A stretch of 64,000 nt of DNA, from positions 1 through 64,000 of the forward strand of contig NZ_PTPX01000019.1 of assembly GCF_003260095.1 (NCBI RefSeq), given 5' to 3'. The notes under the pieces are model-generated. The model saw only the letters and a list, made by a program, of their open reading frames with translations. It was not told the DNA's origin and ran no database searches. Both the position numbers and the translations under genes were made by a program. Origin of the DNA: Glaesserella australis (GTDB taxonomy: Bacteria; Pseudomonadota; Gammaproteobacteria; Enterobacterales; Pasteurellaceae). This document shows positions 19,220 to 27,725 of the stretch, piece by piece. How positions within the stretch are numbered: the first letter of the stretch is position 1; every line of letters begins with the position of its first letter.

Positions 19220-19552
19220 ATGTTTATTACCAACTTTTATTCTAAACCTTTTCCGCTCGTAGAGATATATGACCGTATTCGTGCGGATGTTTTAGTACAA
19301 CGTATTGTCAATAGTGTGTATCAATCAATGGTTCCTGAACAATGGCTTTATAACGTTTTATTACGATTAAGCGATTATGCTTATCGTTTAAATGATGAAG
19401 AAAGGCAATGTTTTATCTCAGTAGCATTAAAGCAAGGATTTGATCTTTCTGTCTCATCTATAGCTAATGCCAAATTAGAATCGGATGAAGCAATAAGAGA
19501 GGCTTATAATGCTTTATATGGCCATGACGATGATGACTATGATGACGATTAG
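19220..19552 (+). CDS. hypothetical acidic protein
   Basis: The 110-residue protein has a strong AGGAG upstream and an extremely acidic tail ([10 protein letters not shown]). Apart from predicted helices nothing is recognised. Acidic tails of this kind occur in DNA-mimic and SSB-like proteins, but that is only a resemblance. It lies in the accessory module yet lacks the three-arm leader of its neighbours. Confidence 0.6.
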
Positions 19553-19649
19553 TATAATTCGATTGGATACTCACCTTTTGATCAATGATTGGGATATTTG
19601 TACCGTCGATGATTATTGGGACTGTGTCAAACAAAATCGAATTCACTAA
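19542..19649 (+). CDS. possible 35-residue protein overlapping the acidic gene
   Basis: An ATG inside the last codons of the preceding gene (ATGACGATTAG) opens a 35-codon frame ending at 19649, ahead of leader L2. The product is rich in D, W and I ([17 protein letters not shown]). The overlap suggests translational coupling, but no homologue is recognised. Confidence 0.35.
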
Positions 19650-19672
19650 ATTTTACACTAACAACCCCTGAA

Positions 19673-19730
19673 GGGAAATACACTCCCTTTGGGAATCGTA
19701 TTTTCCTTCATTTTTTGAGGAATATACGAT
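19673..19730 (+). promoter_or_regulatory. three-arm leader L2, before the DUF3560 gene
   Basis: Arm 1 GGGAAATACACTCCC (19673-19687), arm 2 GGGAATCGTATTTTCC (19691-19706), arm 3 GGAATATACGAT (19719-19730). Arm 2 to arm 3 gives 11 of 12 pairs and covers both the ribosome site and the first two bases of the ATG. Arm 2 to arm 1 gives a 9-bp helix plus further pairs. Confidence 0.75.
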
Positions 19731-20376
19731 GACTACTAACACTTATGCTAAATTTGCACCTAATGTTTTTGTTGCTAAATGCCCAGAAGCTCATGCTAAA
19801 GGCGAATGCATTGTACTTACCAGTAAATACGGCAATGAAACAGAGGTTGAAATACATAATCTTGTCAAACAACAAGATGGGTTTTACTTCTATTCATTTG
19901 TTCGCTGTGATGGCTTAAATAGCCAATCTCATGCAGCGACGAAAGCCGAACGCTATCAAGGATATGCGGATAGTGCAATGGTGCGTAGCGAGAAATATTG
20001 TGAAGCAGCTAATGAGGGACGTGAATTTCTTCGTTTAGGTGAGCCAATTAAAATTGGACATCATAGTGAGAAACGACACAGAGCTTTAATTGATCGCAAT
20101 GCTCGTAGAATGGATAAGGCCGTTGAAGAGATGAAAAAAGCCGAAAGTTATGACGGCAAAATTGCTTATTGGGAATCCATGGCTGAGAAAATTGATTTAT
20201 CAATGCCAGAAAGTCTTGAATACTTTACGACCAAATTGGCGCAAGCCAAAGAGACGCATAAAGAATTGAAAGACAACCCAGAAAAACGCTCTCACGCCTA
20301 TTCACTTACTTACGCTAAAAAATCAGTCAATGAATTAGAGCAAAAAGTGAAACTAGCCCAAATTCTTTGGGGTTAA
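19729..20376 (+). CDS. DUF3560 domain protein
   Basis: The 215-residue protein has the run KAERYQGYADSAMVRSEKYC and LGEPIKIGHHSEKRHRALI, the signature of DUF3560 proteins carried by plasmids and ICEs. The C-terminal half is a predicted coiled coil. The start is fixed by GAGGAA and leader L2. The function is unknown; relatives cluster with antirestriction and RadC genes, as here. Confidence 0.8.
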   Translation: MTTNTYAKFAPNVFVAKCPEAHAKGECIVLTSKYGNETEVEIHNLVKQQDGFYFYSFVRCDGLNSQSHAATKAERYQGYADSAMVRSEKYCEAANEGREFLRLGEPIKIGHHSEKRHRALIDRNARRMDKAVEEMKKAESYDGKIAYWESMAEKIDLSMPESLEYFTTKLAQAKETHKELKDNPEKRSHAYSLTYAKKSVNELEQKVKLAQILWG

Positions 20377-20397
20377 ATTAACATTCTTTACCCACTA

Positions 20398-20449
20398 GGG
20401 AATACATTTCCTAGTGGGATGTATTCCCCTTTTATTTAGGAGAATACAT
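20398..20449 (+). promoter_or_regulatory. three-arm leader L3, before the RadC-like gene
   Basis: Arm 1 GGGAATACATTTCC (20398-20411), arm 2 GGGATGTATTCCCC (20416-20429), arm 3 GGAGAATACAT (20439-20449). Arm 2 pairs with arm 3 at 10 of 11 positions, and with arm 1 over about 13 positions including two G-U pairs. Confidence 0.8.
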
Positions 20450-20936
20450 GATGAACGCATTATTATCTTATGAACAGCAACAAAAATTAGAGCAAGCCAA
20501 AATGCTATATGAAAGTGTTTTACAGGAAACGGCTGCGATTTATCCCAATGATAAATCTGCGACCATGTCAGACCCTTGCATCCCAGCGTTAATGTTAAAA
20601 GCTCTGATTGGTTTTGAAGAGCGAGAAGTCTTTGCAACGATCTTTTTAGATAATCAGAATCGTGAAATTAAGACTGAAAAGTTGTTTTTTGGTACGATTA
20701 ATGAATCTAGTGTCTATGTGAGAGAAATTATCAAAATGGCTTTATTATGTAATGCTGCTGCGATTATTATTTCTCATAATCATCCATCAGGTATGATAAA
20801 ACCAAGCAATGCTGATCATATGATCACGCGCAAGATATCAGAAGCCTGTTGTTTGATGGACATCCGTTTACTCGATCACATTATCGTATCTAGACAAGAT
20901 TTTTACTCTTTTGTTGAATCTGGCGATTTGCCTTAA
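20448..20936 (+). CDS. radC: RadC-like JAB-domain protein
   Basis: The 162-residue protein has the JAB/MPN metalloprotease-like motif SHNHPSG followed by SNADH (zinc ligands H, H, D). This matches the RadC C-terminal domain; the N-terminal helix-hairpin-helix part of chromosomal RadC is absent, as is usual in mobile elements. The name is historical and a repair role is unproven. Two adjacent ATGs (20448, 20451) are possible starts. Confidence 0.85.
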   Translation: MMNALLSYEQQQKLEQAKMLYESVLQETAAIYPNDKSATMSDPCIPALMLKALIGFEEREVFATIFLDNQNREIKTEKLFFGTINESSVYVREIIKMALLCNAAAIIISHNHPSGMIKPSNADHMITRKISEACCLMDIRLLDHIIVSRQDFYSFVESGDLP

Positions 20937-20941
20937 CTATA

Positions 20942-21026
20942 ATATCTATACCTATTCATGTAGGTATAGATATCCTAATTCAAAACCGAATTAAAATTGT
21001 TGAAATTTTAATTCGGTTTTTTTCTT
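20942..21026 (+). terminator. double hairpin terminator of module 2
   Basis: A perfect 13-bp inverted repeat ATATCTATACCTA/TAGGTATAGATAT (20942-20973) is followed by a 17-bp stem (20982-20998 with 21004-21020) and TTTTTTT. The second is a strong bidirectional-looking terminator before the T4SS genes. Confidence 0.85.
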
Positions 21027-21039
21027 AATAAAAGCAACG

Positions 21040-21051
21040 ATTTTTTGCATA
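21040..21051 (+). promoter_or_regulatory. ATTTTTTGCATA motif before the pilL-like gene
   Basis: Second occurrence of the motif also found before topB (15798) and the RAQPRD gene (27095). It lies 36 bp upstream of the ATG at 21088. Confidence 0.45.
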
Positions 21052-21087
21052 GTATTCTTTAGTCACTTATTACTAAAGGAGCACGCT

Positions 21088-21756
21088 ATGAAAACATCTA
21101 CATTATTATTGTCAATTCTCAGTGCCTTTATTGTCACAGGGTGTGCAAAACAGACAAACTCATCTAATCAAAATAATTCTTCCCCAAATGATGTAATTGC
21201 GCCAGGCATTCCGATTCCTGAAAACCAATTGGCTGTAGATGTGAATTCATCATCCTCAACGTCTTTAAATCCTAACCCTGCACCTATTGAAGTAGCAAGA
21301 ACTGTATCTGAGGATATTTATACTTCTAACTTTGAGCAATACCCTGAAGTAGTACGTTATGGACGATATACCCTTGTCAGTAGCTCACCTGTCGGTGGAC
21401 AAAAATATCTTCTTGAGCAAGTAGTTAATATTGATATGATCGGTAAAAAGAAAAAAGTCTATTATAATTTGACCGTTGAACAAGGAATTTGGAATACGCT
21501 AAAAGATACAGGATATACTCTCTGTTCTATTTCTAGCCCTGAAGTAAGAAGCCTATTTAATCATCAACTTCCTAAAGTACATTATCAATTTGGTCCAATG
21601 AAATTACGAGATGCGTTACAGATGTTAGCAGGTGAAGCATATGAATTAACAGTTCATGATACTTTACGACAAATATGTTACGAAAGACGAGCTTCCATAC
21701 CTAAACCAATAGAGCCGAAAGTACAAATTGAAGCTATCGTTCCTGAGGACTACTAA
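21088..21756 (+). CDS. PilL-like ICE lipoprotein (TIGR03748-like)
   Basis: The 222-residue protein has a lipoprotein signal with lipobox IVTGC (cysteine near 19), a serine/asparagine-rich linker, and a domain with VVRYGRYTLVSSSP and GPMKLRDALQMLAG. This fits the PilL class at the start of PFGI-1-type transfer regions. It probably lies in the outer membrane as part of the pilus or T4SS assembly. It stands alone as a transcription unit between a terminator and the next leader. Confidence 0.75.
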   Translation: MKTSTLLLSILSAFIVTGCAKQTNSSNQNNSSPNDVIAPGIPIPENQLAVDVNSSSSTSLNPNPAPIEVARTVSEDIYTSNFEQYPEVVRYGRYTLVSSSPVGGQKYLLEQVVNIDMIGKKKKVYYNLTVEQGIWNTLKDTGYTLCSISSPEVRSLFNHQLPKVHYQFGPMKLRDALQMLAGEAYELTVHDTLRQICYERRASIPKPIEPKVQIEAIVPEDY

Positions 21757-21803
21757 TTAACTGTTTTAAACTTCAATAGAATTTTTTCTTATACTCACTT
21801 TTC

Positions 21804-21849
21804 TTTTTTGGCATAGTCACTTCAACTTACTATCAATATTGGAGTGACT
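21804..21849 (+). promoter_or_regulatory. motif and SD-masking stem before the TIGR03759 gene
   Basis: TTTTTTGGCATAG (one inserted G relative to the shared motif) starts at 21804. AGTCACT at about 21814-21820 is complementary to AGTGACT just before the ATG, covering part of the GGAG ribosome site. Confidence 0.4.
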
Positions 21850-22602
21850 ATGAAATTTCATATTACCACTTTATTTGTACTATTTGGTACAGTTCTAAGC
21901 ACATCCTTCTCATTCGCAAATCAAACCTCTGTAACAAATACCATCTCTCAAGCCCAGTCGACACAACAAAGTGTGGAGAAAAGTCTCAATATTCAGCATT
22001 CACAAAGCTCAGAAAATAAATGGACTGAATGGGGATTGACGCAAACAGAATGGCTCAGATATGAAGAGCTTAAAAAAGGTTCTCGTGGTATTTGGTCTCC
22101 AAACCTAGATCCCCTTACCATGCTAGGCGTAGAGGCTCGTAATGACAAAGAAAGACAACATTATGCGGAGCTATTGGCTAAAAAAGAATATCAGAGAGTT
22201 GAAAAAGAATTTGCGTTTCAAATAGCTTACAACAAAGCCTTTGAAAAATTATATCCTAATCAACTCCCTTTCCGAATGGACGAGTTTGGTCAAACTAATG
22301 TTGCTGTCAATCGTGTTATCTATTTTACTCGTACAGACTGCACATCTTGTGTAGATGACTTAAAACGCTTACAAGATTATGCCCAACGTTATCCAATTGA
22401 TATTTATGTTGTGGACAGTATGCAAAATGATGACACTATCCGAAACTGGGCACTAAAAAATAACATTGATATCGCCAAAGTCAGATCTAGACAAATTACC
22501 CTAAATCACGATAGTGGATATTGGCTAAAATACGCAAAGGGAAAAATGCCAGCCGCTTTCCAAATTAAAGGAGATGGAGAATGGCAGCTTCTCACTTACT
22601 AA
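21850..22602 (+). CDS. ICE protein, TIGR03759 / PFL_4693 family
   Basis: The 250-residue protein has a Sec signal peptide (to about FSFA), then EWGLTQTEWLRYEELKKGSRGIWSPNLDP and LTMLGVEARNDKERQHYAELL, the family signature. A thioredoxin-like C-terminal part carries TDCTSC, so it is probably a periplasmic redox or scaffold factor of the transfer apparatus. The ATG at 21850 follows GGAG. It overlaps the transglycosylase gene by 22 bp, starting an operon that runs to 26982. Confidence 0.8.
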   Translation: MKFHITTLFVLFGTVLSTSFSFANQTSVTNTISQAQSTQQSVEKSLNIQHSQSSENKWTEWGLTQTEWLRYEELKKGSRGIWSPNLDPLTMLGVEARNDKERQHYAELLAKKEYQRVEKEFAFQIAYNKAFEKLYPNQLPFRMDEFGQTNVAVNRVIYFTRTDCTSCVDDLKRLQDYAQRYPIDIYVVDSMQNDDTIRNWALKNNIDIAKVRSRQITLNHDSGYWLKYAKGKMPAAFQIKGDGEWQLLTY

Positions 22603-23306
22603 TGTGTTTACCGTTATTAATGATAGCTACAGCAATAGCTAAACCATTCTATGGTTTTGGTAAAGAGATTGATATGTACATTAAGGAATCGTCTCAACGC
22701 TATCAAGTCAATGAAAAAATGTTACGTGGCTTGGTTAAAATTGAAGATGGATGGTATGGCAAAAGATCTCCAACAGGTGCTCTTGGAGTCGGTCAGTTTA
22801 CTGTTGGAACATGGAATTGGCTTGCTTCAATGCCTGAAGGAAAGGCAATTGGTATGAGTGTTATTACAAGTAAAAATAGAGGGACACATAAAGATCCTCG
22901 CCATAATAAGTATATCAATACACTTGCGACAGGGCTTCTCGCTCGTTGGCATACAGAACAATTTAATCAACGTGGTATAAAAGTAACAGATGCTAATTTA
23001 TATATGGCTCATAATATAGGCTTGGACGGATATCACCGAGCTTTACTTGGTAAGTCAACAAAAGACGATATTCGTAATATGAAACTAAATGGTATGACGA
23101 GAAAAATGAGTGTACGAGATTTTATTATTTATCAAAAAAGTCGTTACTATCAGCATGCACTCATTGCGAATAACATTCCAATAAATAATCTACCTATTAC
23201 ACAGAATACAAAAAGTCGTATATCTAAATCAAAGAATGATTTACCTTCAATAAGATGGATTGAACCAACAACCGCTAATAAAATTATTTGGATAAACCCA
23301 TTATGA
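22581..23306 (+). CDS. lytic transglycosylase (SLT domain)
   Basis: The 241-residue exported protein has an N-terminal hydrophobic signal and an SLT-type domain: the likely catalytic glutamate is in LVKIEDGWYG, followed by SPTGALGVGQFTVGTWNWL. Such enzymes open local gaps in peptidoglycan for T4SS assembly (VirB1 role). A ribosome site GGAGATGGAG lies inside the preceding gene. Its stop overlaps the next start (ATGATGA). Confidence 0.88.
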   Translation: MAASHLLMCLPLLMIATAIAKPFYGFGKEIDMYIKESSQRYQVNEKMLRGLVKIEDGWYGKRSPTGALGVGQFTVGTWNWLASMPEGKAIGMSVITSKNRGTHKDPRHNKYINTLATGLLARWHTEQFNQRGIKVTDANLYMAHNIGLDGYHRALLGKSTKDDIRNMKLNGMTRKMSVRDFIIYQKSRYYQHALIANNIPINNLPITQNTKSRISKSKNDLPSIRWIEPTTANKIIWINPL

Positions 23307-23812
23307 TGAAATATAAGCTCTCTTTTTATTCGCTGTTTTTCTTTATTCCTTCTCTCGTATCTGCAGAATTAAATATCATAGCTGATTTCGGTGGAGAAAG
23401 CGCTGTTCGATTTTATGAACCGATACAGCCTGTACATACAGAGGATGCACCAATACATCCAAATGCGGTTCCAGCTCAACTTTCAGAAGAACAGTTACTA
23501 CCAGTGATTTCTCATAAATGGTCTATAGGTACGGTACAAACGAGAAAATTTAATCTGCCTGGCGCTCTACCAATATTCTTAATTGGCTATGATGTATCAT
23601 CCAAAAGTTGGCTAGAAAAAAATAGACAAAAATTGATTGAGTTAAATGCCACGGGATTAGTCATAAATGTACAAACTGTCAGCCAAATGCAGGAATTAAG
23701 AGAAATTGTGCCAACATTAACTCTGATACCTTCACCCGCAGACACTCTCGCAGAAAGACTAGGTATATCACATTACCCACTTTTAATTACATCAGAAGGA
23801 GCATCGCAATGA
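23303..23812 (+). CDS. ICE protein, PFL_4695 / TIGR03765 family
   Basis: The 169-residue exported protein has a signal peptide ending near SLVSA, then a domain with IADFGGESAVRFYEP and LPIFLIGYDVSSKSWLEKNR typical of the PFL_4695 family. It is a periplasmic T4SS component of unknown role. The ATG at 23303 or 23306 overlaps the transglycosylase stop, and the gene overlaps traD by 4 bp (ATGA). Confidence 0.78.
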   Translation: MMKYKLSFYSLFFFIPSLVSAELNIIADFGGESAVRFYEPIQPVHTEDAPIHPNAVPAQLSEEQLLPVISHKWSIGTVQTRKFNLPGALPIFLIGYDVSSKSWLEKNRQKLIELNATGLVINVQTVSQMQELREIVPTLTLIPSPADTLAERLGISHYPLLITSEGASQ

Positions 23813-25980
23813 GTAATAAATTTCTAGTAGAATCATTGCTTCGACCGCCTGTTGAGTTTTATACATCTGCTGTTTGTGGAGCTTCGGCGGCTCTCTGTGC
23901 GATTGCTCCTTGGACAGTGGCTTTAACTCCAAGTATTGGGTATGGGCTTTCTGCAGGCTTTACTGTACTAGGTATAAAACGAGCTCTTGAAGGCTGGAAA
24001 GTTGTCAAATACCATAGAAATCTTAAGCGTTTACCGAGATATGCTATGTCTAGTAAGGAAATCCCTGTTATGAAAAAACATTTATTTTTAGGGCTAGGAT
24101 TTCGATGGACACAAAAACATACTCAACGATTGCATGACTGCTTTCAAGCAAATGGAGAAAAATATTTAGCCCCATCAAAATGTTATACCTTTGTGAAAGA
24201 GTTTGAGAAAAAACATGAAGAAAGCTTCATCACCAAGTTAACTTCCAAAGATAGTCCCTTTAACCCATTTAGACCCTTGCCACCAGTAGAGGGGATTCCT
24301 GCTATTCATGGTATTGAGTTAAATGAGGTAAATGTAACTATCCCTCTCGCTAGTCGTGTAGGACATATGTTAGTGTTAGGAACCACTCGTGTAGGAAAAA
24401 CTCGATTAGCTGAATTATTGGTTACTCAAGACATTCATCGTGGAAAAACCTTTAATGAACGTGAAGTTGTCATTTTCTTTGATCCTAAAGGTGACGCTGA
24501 CATTTTAAAACGTATGTATGCTGAAGCTAAACGAGCTGGTCGAGAGAATGAATTCTATGTATTTCACTTGGGTTGGCCCGATATTTCAGCACGTTATAAT
24601 GCGGTTGGTCGTTTCAACAAAATTACGGAAGTTGCCTCTCGTATTTCTGGTCAACTAAGTGGGGCTGGGAATTCTGCTGCATTCAAAGAATTTGCATGGC
24701 GTTTCGTAAATATCATTGCTAGAGCTCTCGTTGAGCTTGGTAGACGTCCTGATTATGAACAAATTGCAAAATTTGTACGTAGTATTGATTCGTTATTCTT
24801 GGATTACGCAAAATTTTATTTTGATCAACGGGATAAAAATATCTGGTTAGCAATTGCTGAAGTAGCTGCAAATATAGATCAAAAAAATTTATCTCTGGCA
24901 ATGCGTGGTCGTAGTGAAATGGTAGTCGCTGTTGACCAATACATTCGGGATAACAAGATATTCGATCCTGTTTTAGATGGATTATGCAGTGCTGTGCGGT
25001 ACGATAAAACGTACTTTGATAAAATTGTCGCTTCATTACTTCCGTTACTTGAAAAACTAACATCAGGTAAAGTAGCCGAATTACTCTCCCCAGACTATTC
25101 TAATATCTCGGATACACGCCCTATATTTGACTGGGAAGAGATTATTCGTAAACGTGGTATTGTCTACATAGGATTAGATGCATTATCTGATTTGACGGTT
25201 GCATCTGCAGTTGGAAATTCTATGTTTGCAGATCTTGTTTCAATGGCTGGTCATATCTATAAATTTGGTATTAATGAAGGGCTTCCACAATCTCTCACTC
25301 ATAAAAATAGTAAGATTGCTATCAATGTACATTGCGATGAATTTAATGAGTTGATTGGTGATGAATTTATTCCATTAATCAATAAAGGCGGTGGTGCGGG
25401 CGTTCAAGTAACTGCATATACTCAAACTATTTCTGATATTAAAGCAAGAACAGGAGATGCATCTAAAGCAGGACAAATAGTTGGAAACTTCAACTCACTT
25501 GTGATGTTAAGAGTTAAAGAACAAGCAACAGCAGAAGTACTCACCAAGAATTTACATGAAGTTACTGTATTAGAAGTCATGGCATTATCTAGTACTACGG
25601 ATAGTTCAGATCCTGGCTCAGATAAACATTTTGGTTCGAATACAGGCGATCGTGTTACACAGAAACAGAAGCCAATGTTATCTGCAGCAGATATTACGAA
25701 TCTACCTAAAGGACAAGCTTTTGCTTTAATTGAAGGTAGCCAACTATGGAAAATACGTATGCCGTTACCCGTAGAAGATAAAGATGATCTAATGCCTAAA
25801 GATCTTCAGCAATTAGCAAAATATATGCAAGACAATTACCAAACCACTGAAACATGGTGGGAAGGTGTGAATAGCTACCAACCTAATTCTGATGCTGTCG
25901 CAGCGTTTGAAAACCTTAGTAAAACTTTATTCCCAGAAGAGAAAAACAATGAAAACACATTTAGAAGTATTGATAACTGA
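23809..25980 (+). CDS. traD: TraD-type conjugative coupling protein
   Basis: The 723-residue inner-membrane ATPase links the relaxosome to the T4SS. Two N-terminal membrane segments (about 20-60) are followed by Walker A LGTTRVGKTR (about 190-199) and Walker B FFDPKGDADIL (about 224-233), with the VirD4/TraG-type GGGAGVQVTAYTQT later. AAGGAGC precedes the ATG, which overlaps the previous stop. It also overlaps the next small gene by 32 bp. Confidence 0.92.
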   Translation: MSNKFLVESLLRPPVEFYTSAVCGASAALCAIAPWTVALTPSIGYGLSAGFTVLGIKRALEGWKVVKYHRNLKRLPRYAMSSKEIPVMKKHLFLGLGFRWTQKHTQRLHDCFQANGEKYLAPSKCYTFVKEFEKKHEESFITKLTSKDSPFNPFRPLPPVEGIPAIHGIELNEVNVTIPLASRVGHMLVLGTTRVGKTRLAELLVTQDIHRGKTFNEREVVIFFDPKGDADILKRMYAEAKRAGRENEFYVFHLGWPDISARYNAVGRFNKITEVASRISGQLSGAGNSAAFKEFAWRFVNIIARALVELGRRPDYEQIAKFVRSIDSLFLDYAKFYFDQRDKNIWLAIAEVAANIDQKNLSLAMRGRSEMVVAVDQYIRDNKIFDPVLDGLCSAVRYDKTYFDKIVASLLPLLEKLTSGKVAELLSPDYSNISDTRPIFDWEEIIRKRGIVYIGLDALSDLTVASAVGNSMFADLVSMAGHIYKFGINEGLPQSLTHKNSKIAINVHCDEFNELIGDEFIPLINKGGGAGVQVTAYTQTISDIKARTGDASKAGQIVGNFNSLVMLRVKEQATAEVLTKNLHEVTVLEVMALSSTTDSSDPGSDKHFGSNTGDRVTQKQKPMLSAADITNLPKGQAFALIEGSQLWKIRMPLPVEDKDDLMPKDLQQLAKYMQDNYQTTETWWEGVNSYQPNSDAVAAFENLSKTLFPEEKNNENTFRSIDN

Positions 25981-26287
25981 TATTCCTGATCGCTTTATTG
26001 ATTTAGAGAGCCCTAATTTTCTTTGTTCTAGTGCAGGGAAGTTTGATCAAGAGCGTTTAGATTTTTTTGCCAAAACCATTTTTCCATATTGGCATGACAA
26101 TCAATGCTCTTTGCATCGACTATCTGATTATTTGAATTCATTTGATATTGAAATGTGGACAGCTCCTGATGTAGGTAAAGCAACCAATTCTAATAACGAA
26201 TTCTGTTTTTGGCTTCGATTTAATAAGAAATATCCAGGTGAGATTTTAGTTCAATGTGAAATTTTGTCTCAAAGTAAGGTGCACTAA
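25949..26287 (+). CDS. hypothetical protein in the traD operon
   Basis: The 112-residue soluble protein starts at an ATG inside the traD end (start MKTHLEVLITDIP) and overlaps the next gene by one base (TAATG). No known domain was recognised. The tight packing between traD and the TIGR03747 gene suggests a role linked to transfer. Confidence 0.6.
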   Translation: MKTHLEVLITDIPDRFIDLESPNFLCSSAGKFDQERLDFFAKTIFPYWHDNQCSLHRLSDYLNSFDIEMWTAPDVGKATNSNNEFCFWLRFNKKYPGEILVQCEILSQSKVH

Positions 26288-26982
26288 TGACAGAAAATCA
26301 ACAATCAACCCCTCAACAGGTGGTTCAGAAACAACCTAATTTTCTCTGTACGATCACCAAAACATTAATAGCCTCACTCATCTTAAGTATTATCATAGAA
26401 TGGCTATGTATTACTTTTGTGTGGCCAGAACAAGGTGCTATGCACAGTAAAAATGTTATGAAAGAAGAATTTGGCTGGTTTTCTGCCCAATTTCAACAAA
26501 GTTTACTTTATAGCTATCCAGTCATACTTGCTGAACAAACCATCGTATTTATTCATGAATGGTTATTTATTAAAACAGGTTTACAGACTTGGTTACATAA
26601 TACCCCGCAAGACGCTGGCGTTAGTGCCTATATTTGGTTCTATGCAAGATCATACATTGAGTCAACTTTATATGTCATTATTATTTTTATTATTCGACTC
26701 TTAATTATTATTCTTACTAGCCCATTATTTATATTAGTCGCAATTGTCGGCTTAACTGATGGACTTGTTCAACGAGATTTACGCCGCTTCGGGGTTGGTA
26801 GAGAATCGGCATTCAAGTATCACCATGCAAAAAAATCAGTAGCCCCCGTTATGTTTATGGCATGGATCATTTATCTTGCTATACCTATATCTATTCATCC
26901 AAATTTAATTCTCATACCCGCAGCTATTCTATTCGGTATTATGATTGCTTTAACTGCATCAAATTTCAAAAAATATCTCTAA
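26287..26982 (+). CDS. ICE membrane protein, TIGR03747 / PFL_4697 family
   Basis: The 231-residue protein has about four membrane helices and the family hallmark LTDGLVQRDLRRFGVGRESAF near residue 160. It is an inner-membrane component always found next to traD in these elements. It begins at the A of the preceding stop and is the last gene before a terminator. Confidence 0.85.
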   Translation: MTENQQSTPQQVVQKQPNFLCTITKTLIASLILSIIIEWLCITFVWPEQGAMHSKNVMKEEFGWFSAQFQQSLLYSYPVILAEQTIVFIHEWLFIKTGLQTWLHNTPQDAGVSAYIWFYARSYIESTLYVIIIFIIRLLIIILTSPLFILVAIVGLTDGLVQRDLRRFGVGRESAFKYHHAKKSVAPVMFMAWIIYLAIPISIHPNLILIPAAILFGIMIALTASNFKKYL

Positions 26983-27005
26983 TTGACACTAGACTTATCA
27001 TCATA

Positions 27006-27046
27006 AAACCATCTCCGTTAAAACCATAACCGAGATGGTTTTTTTA
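27006..27046 (+). terminator. terminator of the traD operon
   Basis: Stem AAACCATCTC/GAGATGGTTT with a 16-base loop, followed by a T-rich tail (TTTTTTATAG). Confidence 0.8.
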
Positions 27047-27094
27047 TAGAAATTGTTTGATTTCCTTGTACAGTTTCACATTACATTATTCACC

Positions 27095-27107
27095 TATTTT
27101 TTGCATT
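27095..27107 (+). promoter_or_regulatory. TATTTTTTGCAT motif before the pilin-like operon
   Basis: Identical 12-mer to that upstream of topB; it lies 36 bp before the RAQPRD gene start, which opens the long operon to 36949. Confidence 0.5.
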
Positions 27108-27142
27108 ATCTTCTCGCAGTAACTAACAGATGGGAGTTCATA

Positions 27143-27466
27143 ATGCAAAAGCAATTAACCATTTTTCTTCTGATATCTACATTTTTCTCTTTCCCTGTTT
27201 ATGCCAATGAAAAAGCCGAGCTTGAGCAGGCTATTCGTCAATTAGAGTCAGCTCAACAAGCTTTGTATCGAGCACAAAAACATGCTAGTAACATCCGAGT
27301 TAAAGATAGAGTGTATTTTGACTATACAAAGGCTAAACAAGATATTGCTATTGTTCGTGATGGTATTGATCGTTACATAAATAGTAATCGAGCTCAACCA
27401 CGTGACCCAAGACAAATCCGAACATTATCGGGAGAGTATGACAAAGTTAGAGTGAATCAAAAATGA
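27143..27466 (+). CDS. RAQPRD-family ICE protein
   Basis: The 107-residue exported protein has a signal peptide ending at VYA and, near its C-terminus, the eponymous motif RAQPRD (SNRAQPRDPRQIR). It is a small periplasmic protein of the TIGR01690 family, role unknown. The ATG at 27143 follows GGGAG; 30 upstream in-frame codons without a ribosome site were dropped. ATGA overlap with the next gene. Confidence 0.88.
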   Translation: MQKQLTIFLLISTFFSFPVYANEKAELEQAIRQLESAQQALYRAQKHASNIRVKDRVYFDYTKAKQDIAIVRDGIDRYINSNRAQPRDPRQIRTLSGEYDKVRVNQK

Positions 27467-27696
27467 GTAATACTGCTGTAGAAGCTTTTAAGATTGGAGC
27501 AAATAGCCCTGTAGGTGAACTCAACTATCTTCTCTTAGGTTTGATTTTTTCGGCCCTATTTCTCATTTTTGCTTACATCATCTTGAAGAATTATGACGCA
27601 CTTGTGAAAGGTAAAACAACCATTCCCAAGTTCCTAAAATTAATTGTGAGATTTGCCATAGTCATTGTAATTCTCACCTATTTCTTACTGCGTTAG
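27463..27696 (+). CDS. small ICE membrane protein, TIGR03758 / PFL_4701 family
   Basis: The 77-residue protein has two membrane helices (about 20-42 and 58-76) and the N-terminal AFKIGANSPVGELNYLLLGL seen in this family. It is probably a pilin-related or pilus-assembly membrane protein. It overlaps the RAQPRD stop by 4 bp. Confidence 0.82.
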   Translation: MSNTAVEAFKIGANSPVGELNYLLLGLIFSALFLIFAYIILKNYDALVKGKTTIPKFLKLIVRFAIVIVILTYFLLR

Positions 27697-27725
27697 TTAG
27701 GTCAATTTTTCATTAAGGATCCATT

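Noticed and set aside
20982-21020. Operator for the PilL-like gene
   Set aside because: The 17-bp stem with a T run is better explained as the terminator of the RadC module.
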